A DNA stretch of 10,346 nucleotides, from assembly GCA_902806295.1 (NCBI GenBank), contig CADCWB010000236.1, forward strand, positions 1 through 10,346, given 5' to 3'. A program made the position numbers and the translations under genes. Below the pieces are notes generated by a model. The model had not been told where the DNA came from. It made no database searches and worked only from the letters and a program-made list of their open reading frames with translations. Positions 6,291-10,346 of this stretch are shown here, piece by piece (position 1 is the first letter of the stretch; the number at the start of each line of letters is the position of its first letter). Origin of the DNA: an uncultured Sphingomonas sp. GTDB lineage: Bacteria > Pseudomonadota > Alphaproteobacteria > Sphingomonadales > Sphingomonadaceae.

Positions 6291-6836
6291 ATGAACCGGG
6301 CCGAAGTCCGCCTGTCCAAGTTCCTCGCCCGCATTCTCCGCCACGCTCCGGAGAGCGCCGGCCTGACGCTGGATCGTGAGGGTTGGGCCGACCTGCACGG
6401 AGTGGTGCAAGCAGCGCAGAGGGCGCAGCTGGCGCAGAGTGCGGCCGAGGTGGGGCGGGTGGTCGAAATCAACGACAAGCAGCGCTTCGCCCTGTCCTCC
6501 GACGGGCTCCAGATCCGCGCGGTGCAAGGGCACTCGACCGTGGACGTGAACCGCAGCTTCGAGGCGGTTACGCCGCCCGAACTGCTGTGGCACGGGACGA
6601 CGGAGCGGAATCTGCCGGCAATCCTGGCCGATGGGCTGAAGCCCGGCAGGCGCCACCATGTGCACCTGTCACCCGATCGGGCGACAGCGCTCAAGGTGGG
6701 GCAGCGGCACGGGCGGCCGGTCCTGCTGGAGGTGGCAGCGGGGGCCATGACCGCTGCCGCGCTCGTCTTCCATCGGGCGGAGAACGGAGTGTGGCTGACG
6801 CGTGCGGTGCCGCCGGCCTTTCTGCGGCTGGCTTAG
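6291..6836 (+). CDS. kptA: RNA 2'-phosphotransferase, Tpt1/KptA family
   Basis: This is a 181-aa enzyme. Family members use NAD+ to remove an internal RNA 2'-phosphate, giving ADP-ribose 1'',2''-cyclic phosphate and nicotinamide. The N-terminal winged-helix part has SKFLARILRHAPE (9-21). The C-terminal ADP-ribosyltransferase-like part has RAVQGHS (76-82), LLWHGTT (98-104), HVHLSPD (123-129), VGQRHGRPV (136-144) and NGVWLTRAVPP near the end. The expected catalytic Arg17, His18, Arg76 and Arg139 are all present. Length is typical. The ATG directly follows the stop of the hydrolase gene. Its 3' end overlaps that of the convergent cytidine deaminase gene by 4 nt. In fungi the enzyme finishes tRNA splicing; bacteria lack that pathway, so the natural substrate here is unknown (repaired RNA ends or NAD+-dependent modification are options). 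Confidence 0.93.
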   Translation: MNRAEVRLSKFLARILRHAPESAGLTLDREGWADLHGVVQAAQRAQLAQSAAEVGRVVEINDKQRFALSSDGLQIRAVQGHSTVDVNRSFEAVTPPELLWHGTTERNLPAILADGLKPGRRHHVHLSPDRATALKVGQRHGRPVLLEVAAGAMTAAALVFHRAENGVWLTRAVPPAFLRLA

Positions 6837-7276
6837 CCGGCGTCCTCGAGATTATTCGGGCCGAAGCCGCTCGGCAGCAGGCTGTGGATGCTGTGTTGTT
6901 CCACTTCCTGGCCGTCGCCGCTGGCGCAGAGGATCTCGATGTCCGTGCCGGACAGATGCGCGGCTTCGAGGATCGACTGGCGACAGCCGCCGCAGGGGGT
7001 AACAGTGTGTTCGCCTTGGAGGCCGTCAACGCCCAAGCCGCCGCCGGCAACCACGACCCTCATGATCTTTTGCAGGCCGAAGGCGTGCTGCGCGGCGGTG
7101 AGCGCGCTTTGCTCGGCGCAAATGCCGAGCCGATAGCAGGCGTTCTCCATGTTGGCGCCGGTGACGACCTCGCCGTCCACGCTCTCGATGGCGCAGCCGA
7201 CATGGAAGCGGGAGTAGGGCGCATAGGCCTTCAGCGCCGCGGCGCGGGCGCTTGCAATCAGTTCGTCATCGTTCAT
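6833..7276 (-). CDS. cdd: Cytidine deaminase
   Basis: This is a 147-aa zinc hydrolase converting cytidine or deoxycytidine to uridine or deoxyuridine in pyrimidine salvage. It is of the short, homotetrameric type. It shows AYAPYSRFHVGCA (18-29), substrate-binding NMEN (42-45), the zinc and proton-shuttle motif CAEQSAL (Cys53, Glu55) and PCGGCRQ with zinc ligands Cys95 and Cys98. The ATG at 7274-7276 (MNDDELIAS) is preferred over a TTG two codons upstream; neither has a clear Shine-Dalgarno. It is divergent from the 5'-nucleotidase gene across 47 bp, so their promoters must be within that gap or overlap the coding starts. It fits the nucleoside-salvage theme of the window. Confidence 0.95.
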   Translation of the reverse strand: MNDDELIASARAAALKAYAPYSRFHVGCAIESVDGEVVTGANMENACYRLGICAEQSALTAAQHAFGLQKIMRVVVAGGGLGVDGLQGEHTVTPCGGCRQSILEAAHLSGTDIEILCASGDGQEVEQHSIHSLLPSGFGPNNLEDAG

Positions 7277-7299
7277 GGGCAAAGGCCTAGTCGCTCCCC

Positions 7300-7318
7300 C
7301 CCAGCTTGTCGAAGGGCC
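7300..7318. repeat. Possible half of a REP-like dispersed element (CTTGTCGAAGGGC)
   Basis: The string CCAGCTTGTCGAAGGGCCC resembles one arm of a short palindromic repeat (CCCTTCGACAAGCTCAGG type) often seen between genes in Sphingomonadales and related bacteria. No second arm is visible, so it would be a remnant. Its GAAGGG lies 7 nt before the preferred TTG start of the 5'-nucleotidase gene and appears to serve as its Shine-Dalgarno. The resemblance is from memory and chance similarity over 13-16 bases is possible. Confidence 0.35.
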
Positions 7319-7323
7319 CTTAC

Positions 7324-9006
7324 TTGAACCGCCTTACTCTCCTGCTGCCAGCGTTGCTGCTGTCTGCCTGTGCCACCGTCCGAACGCCGCCCACCCCCGT
7401 CGCAGCGGGGCCGATCGAGGTGCAGATCCTTGGCCTTAACGATTTTCACGGCAATCTGGAGACGCCCTCCGCTTCGGTTTCGCTGGTGCAGCCGGACGGC
7501 AGCAAGAGCGAAGGCCGGTTCGGCGGCGCGGCGGCTTTGGCCGGGACGCTTCAGCGGCTTCGCGCCGGCAAGCCGAGCGTCACGGTGGCGGCAGGCGACC
7601 TGATCGGGGCAACGCCGCTCGCCAGTGCCTATTTTCTCGACGAGCCCAGCATCGCGGCGCTGAGCGCGGCTGGGCTGGAGATCGCGGCGGTCGGCAATCA
7701 TGAGTTTGACAAGGGCAGCGCCGAGCTGCTGCGAATGCAGCGGGGCGGGTGCGACAAGCACACCAGCCGGGTGCCGTGCCGGCTTGAGGCGTTTCGCGGC
7801 GCAAGCTTCGCCTACCTTGCGGCCAATGTGCTGACGGAGAAGGGCGGCAGCCTGTTCCCGGGCACGGCGATGAAGCAGCTGGGGCCGGTGCGACTCGGCT
7901 TTATCGGCATGACGCTGAAAGAAACGCAGACGCTGGTCACGCCGGCTGGCGTCGCCGGGCTGCGGTTCGCGGACGAGGCGGCAACGGCGAATGCCCTGGT
8001 GCCGACGCTGAAGGCGGCCGGGGCAAATGTGATCGTGCTGCTGATCCACCAGGGTGGGCGGGTTGCTGACACTTACCGCGAGGCGGGCTGCCAGGGCCTG
8101 TCCGGCGATCTCCTGCCGATCCTCGACAAGCTCGATCCGGAAATCGGGGTCGTGGTCTCGGGCCATACGCACCATGCTTATGCTTGCGAGGTGGAGCGCG
8201 GTGGCGCGAGGCGACTGCTGACCAGTGCGGGCAAGAACGGGTATCTGGTCAGCGACATTCGGCTGCAGTTCGATCCTTCACGCAAGCGGGTGATCGGTCG
8301 TCGTGCGGCGAATGTGCCGGTCGCGGGCGTCGCAGACCCGCAAGTGGCAGGACTGGTGCAGCGCTATGTCGACGCCGCTCAGCCGGCTGCCCTCCGCCCG
8401 GTCGGCCGGCTGCCCGGACCGGCGCTCAAGAACGCCGACGACGGTGAGTCCGCTGCGGCGGCGCTGATTGCCGATGCGCAGTTGGCAGCGACGCGCGGAG
8501 CGGAGCGGGGCGGGGCGCAGCTTTCCCTCATGAACGCCACGGGGGTCCGGACCGACCTCAAGCCGCGGCCGGACGGAACGGTGACTTATGGCGACGTCTT
8601 CGCGTTGCAGCCGTTCGGCAACAATATGGTCGTGACGACGCTGACGGGCGCGCAGCTGAAGGCCGTGCTGGAGCAACAATTCAGGATCGAGAGCGGCACG
8701 GCCAAGGTGAAGTCGCTGCTGGTGCCCTCAGCCAACTTCCGCTTCAGCTACGACCTGCGGCGGCCGGAGGGTCAGCGGATCGTCAGCGCGACGCTGAATG
8801 GGCGGGCGATCAACCCAAGTGCTCGGTACCGCGTGACGGTGAGCAACTTCCTCGCGAGCGGAGGCGACGGATTTTCAGTCCTGGCTGAGGGAACGGAGCC
8901 GTTCGATGCCGGGCTAGACCTCGATGCGCTGGAAGCCTGGCTGGCCGGCAATCCCGCGCTGCCGACGCTAGGACGGACCGCCGAAGTGGGCCGGGCCGGC
9001 GCCTAG
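7324..9006 (+). CDS. 5'-nucleotidase / UshA-like metallophosphatase, lipoprotein
   Basis: This 560-aa exported enzyme hydrolyses nucleotides (or related phosphoesters) to nucleosides and phosphate. A TTG at 7324 gives a textbook lipoprotein signal, MNRLTLLLPALLLSAC, with lipobox LSAC and Cys16. Ala at +2 argues for outer-membrane sorting. AAGGG sits 7 nt upstream. A TTG at 7306 would add six polar residues before the signal and is less likely. The calcineurin-like metallophosphatase domain (about 32-290) has LNDFHGN (38-44), AAGDLIG, GNHEFD (124-129), His242 and GHTHHAY (280-286). The C-terminal nucleotidase domain (about 355-525) has MNATGVR (403-409), ALQPFGNN (427-434) and SNFLASGGDGF (507-517). 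Both domains look complete. It probably supplies nucleosides to the CNT transporter. Its stop overlaps that of the convergent transpeptidase gene in CTAG. Confidence 0.92.
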   Translation: MNRLTLLLPALLLSACATVRTPPTPVAAGPIEVQILGLNDFHGNLETPSASVSLVQPDGSKSEGRFGGAAALAGTLQRLRAGKPSVTVAAGDLIGATPLASAYFLDEPSIAALSAAGLEIAAVGNHEFDKGSAELLRMQRGGCDKHTSRVPCRLEAFRGASFAYLAANVLTEKGGSLFPGTAMKQLGPVRLGFIGMTLKETQTLVTPAGVAGLRFADEAATANALVPTLKAAGANVIVLLIHQGGRVADTYREAGCQGLSGDLLPILDKLDPEIGVVVSGHTHHAYACEVERGGARRLLTSAGKNGYLVSDIRLQFDPSRKRVIGRRAANVPVAGVADPQVAGLVQRYVDAAQPAALRPVGRLPGPALKNADDGESAAAALIADAQLAATRGAERGGAQLSLMNATGVRTDLKPRPDGTVTYGDVFALQPFGNNMVVTTLTGAQLKAVLEQQFRIESGTAKVKSLLVPSANFRFSYDLRRPEGQRIVSATLNGRAINPSARYRVTVSNFLASGGDGFSVLAEGTEPFDAGLDLDALEAWLAGNPALPTLGRTAEVGRAGA

Positions 9007-10340
9007 CGGCCGCCACCCACCGTGCGGCGCGGCGCGAGCGGATCAAAGCGGGCCAGCAATCGGCTGTCGCGGCCGTAGGTGTCGGGCGCAAAGGCGAGCC
9101 GGCCCTCCGGCGTGATCCCGGCGGTCAGATAGGTGATGTAGACCGGGACCGGCGCGGCGAGATCGACCCGCTGCTCGGCATCCTCCGATTGGGCGCGCGG
9201 CATCTCGCCGAACAGCCAGCGGGCGAGCCGACGAGCGTCCTCCAGCCGGACGCAGCCGTTGCTGAGCTGGCGCTGGTCCTTCTGCATCAGATCTTTGGCC
9301 GGCGTGTCATGAAGGTAGATGCCGTAATTGTTGGGGAGCATGAACTTGATCTCCCCCATGAAATTACTTCCGCCGGGCAGCTGGCGCACGCGCAGCTCGG
9401 TCGCGCCGGACGCCACGGCCTTCCAGTCGACGGTGGCGGGGTCGATCACCTTGGCGTCGTCCTCCCAGTTGTTGAGCACCTGGTAGCGCTTGTCCGCCAT
9501 GAATCCGACGCCGTACTTGAGCACGTTGGGGGCGACCAGCTTGGCGACCAGGTCCGGCGGGAGGTTCCAGTACGGATTGACGTTCACGTAACGCATCAGC
9601 GCGGCCATCATCGGCGTCGGCGATTGCGGGGTGCCGACCACCACTTTCATGCTGTCGACCGGCTGGCCGTCCTCGAACATCCATAGGCGCGCGGCGGCGG
9701 CGTCGACCAGAATGTACTTCTTGGCGTTGGCGGTTCCGGGCGCCGGCAGGCGGCGGGCGCGCTCGAGGTTGATGGCGATCAGCCGTTCGTAGAAGCCGGA
9801 ACCGCGGTTCAACGCCGCCAGCGTGCCCGGCCCGGCCTTGCCGTCCACCGGCAGGCCGTGAGCCGCCTGGAAGTCGCGCACCCGCTCCTCCACCAACCCG
9901 TCGTAGGGCGAAGCGGTGGGGCTGAGCGGGTCCACGGGGCCGAGCCCGAGCCGCTGGCGGAGCATCATCGCGCGCGGATCGGTGGTGCCGGGCGCGAGCG
10001 CTAGGCCCTTCTCCGGAATAAGCGTGCGGGGCAGGCGGCTCCAATCCATCTGGTACCGGACCAGCGCACGGCGCAGTTCGGTATAGAGCGGATGCACGGG
10101 CCGCATCAGATCGACTGGAGCGCCGTTCCATCCTTCCTCCATGTCGAACAAGCGCTCATCCGCCTGTTCGGGCTCCTCCGGCATCGCTTCCGGATCGACC
10201 ACCGCCATGTCGAGCCCCTGCTCGCCGCCCGCGGGCAGCGAATAAGGGTCGTTGGTAGCGCCTTGCACATCGGCGGCGAGGGCCGGCATGGCCAACGCCG
10301 CGGCCAGCGCGGCAAGAAGGGGAAGTGGCTTGGATGTCAT
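9003..10340 (-). CDS. L,D-transpeptidase (YkuD domain, YcbB-like) with peptidoglycan-binding domain
   Basis: This 445-aa periplasmic enzyme forms 3-3 cross-links in peptidoglycan or attaches proteins to it. A Sec signal peptide (about 1-22, cleavage after ALA) leads to an acidic linker rich in Glu, Asp and Pro (about 40-70). A YcbB-type region precedes a peptidoglycan-binding domain (about 120-178, with DFQAAHGLPVDGKAGPGTL). The YkuD catalytic domain (about 207-405) has WNLPPDLVAKL (258-268), HDTP (344-347) and SNGCVRLEDA (360-369), with nucleophile Cys363 and His344. The domain order matches YcbB/LdtD-like enzymes rather than short ErfK/YbiS types. The ATG at 10338-10340 follows GGTGA with very tight spacing; only 6 bases of upstream sequence are in the window, so its promoter is not visible. 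It converges on the nucleotidase gene with a 4-nt stop overlap. Confidence 0.93.
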   Translation of the reverse strand: MTSKPLPLLAALAAALAMPALAADVQGATNDPYSLPAGGEQGLDMAVVDPEAMPEEPEQADERLFDMEEGWNGAPVDLMRPVHPLYTELRRALVRYQMDWSRLPRTLIPEKGLALAPGTTDPRAMMLRQRLGLGPVDPLSPTASPYDGLVEERVRDFQAAHGLPVDGKAGPGTLAALNRGSGFYERLIAINLERARRLPAPGTANAKKYILVDAAAARLWMFEDGQPVDSMKVVVGTPQSPTPMMAALMRYVNVNPYWNLPPDLVAKLVAPNVLKYGVGFMADKRYQVLNNWEDDAKVIDPATVDWKAVASGATELRVRQLPGGSNFMGEIKFMLPNNYGIYLHDTPAKDLMQKDQRQLSNGCVRLEDARRLARWLFGEMPRAQSEDAEQRVDLAAPVPVYITYLTAGITPEGRLAFAPDTYGRDSRLLARFDPLAPRRTVGGGR

Positions 10341-10346
10341 TTCACC

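Noticed and set aside
6383..7327. 314-codon plus-strand open frame across kptA and the cytidine deaminase gene
   Set aside because: It overlaps two well-supported genes in other frames or strand and has Ala/Gly/Arg-rich composition with no recognisable domain.
7273..8175. 300-codon minus-strand open frame opposite the 5'-nucleotidase
   Set aside because: It is antisense to a gene with intact metallophosphatase motifs and has typical GC-shadow composition.

Overview
The window is high-GC, tightly packed bacterial DNA. It is probably from an alphaproteobacterium of the Sphingomonadales. The clues are the start of an Oar-like TonB-dependent receptor, a YcbB-like L,D-transpeptidase, frequent GTG/TTG starts and interspersed palindromic repeats. 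The taxonomic call is inference; there is no rRNA or other decisive marker.

Layout. Positions 1-369 (minus) hold the N-terminus of a TonB-dependent receptor that runs off the left edge. A terminator-like hairpin (440-476, minus) lies between it and a YhhQ-family queuosine-precursor transporter (562-1227, minus). An 83-bp hairpin repeat follows, then a plus-strand run: PfkB-family (adenosine-type) kinase (1396-2382), LOG-family phosphoribohydrolase (2379-2951), concentrative nucleoside transporter (2973-4256), a second 84-bp copy of the repeat, and an isopenicillin-N-synthase-like Fe(II)/2-oxoglutarate dioxygenase (4359-5309). A very short minus-strand gene (5313-5414, 33 aa) converges on the dioxygenase; its ribosome binding site sits in a perfect inverted repeat. 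Next come an alpha/beta hydrolase and kptA (RNA 2'-phosphotransferase), abutting on the plus strand. Then cytidine deaminase (minus), a 5'-nucleotidase lipoprotein (plus) and an L,D-transpeptidase (minus, almost complete to the right edge).

How the genes could work together. Five of the ten sizeable complete genes belong to nucleoside handling. The surface 5'-nucleotidase can make nucleosides from nucleotides, and the CNT carrier can import them. The kinase can convert adenosine to AMP, LOG can split AMP-type nucleotides into base and ribose-5-phosphate, and cytidine deaminase feeds the uridine pool. The dioxygenase next to the transporter has no assigned substrate and is the most open part of this set. 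Envelope functions flank it (receptor, transpeptidase). I see no tRNA, rRNA, CRISPR array, phage gene or transposase. No gene-free stretch exceeds about 190 bases. I found no clearly novel multi-gene system. The best leads are the hairpin repeat with compensatory changes, the 33-aa gene with its SD hairpin, the dioxygenase of unknown substrate and the bacterial KptA.
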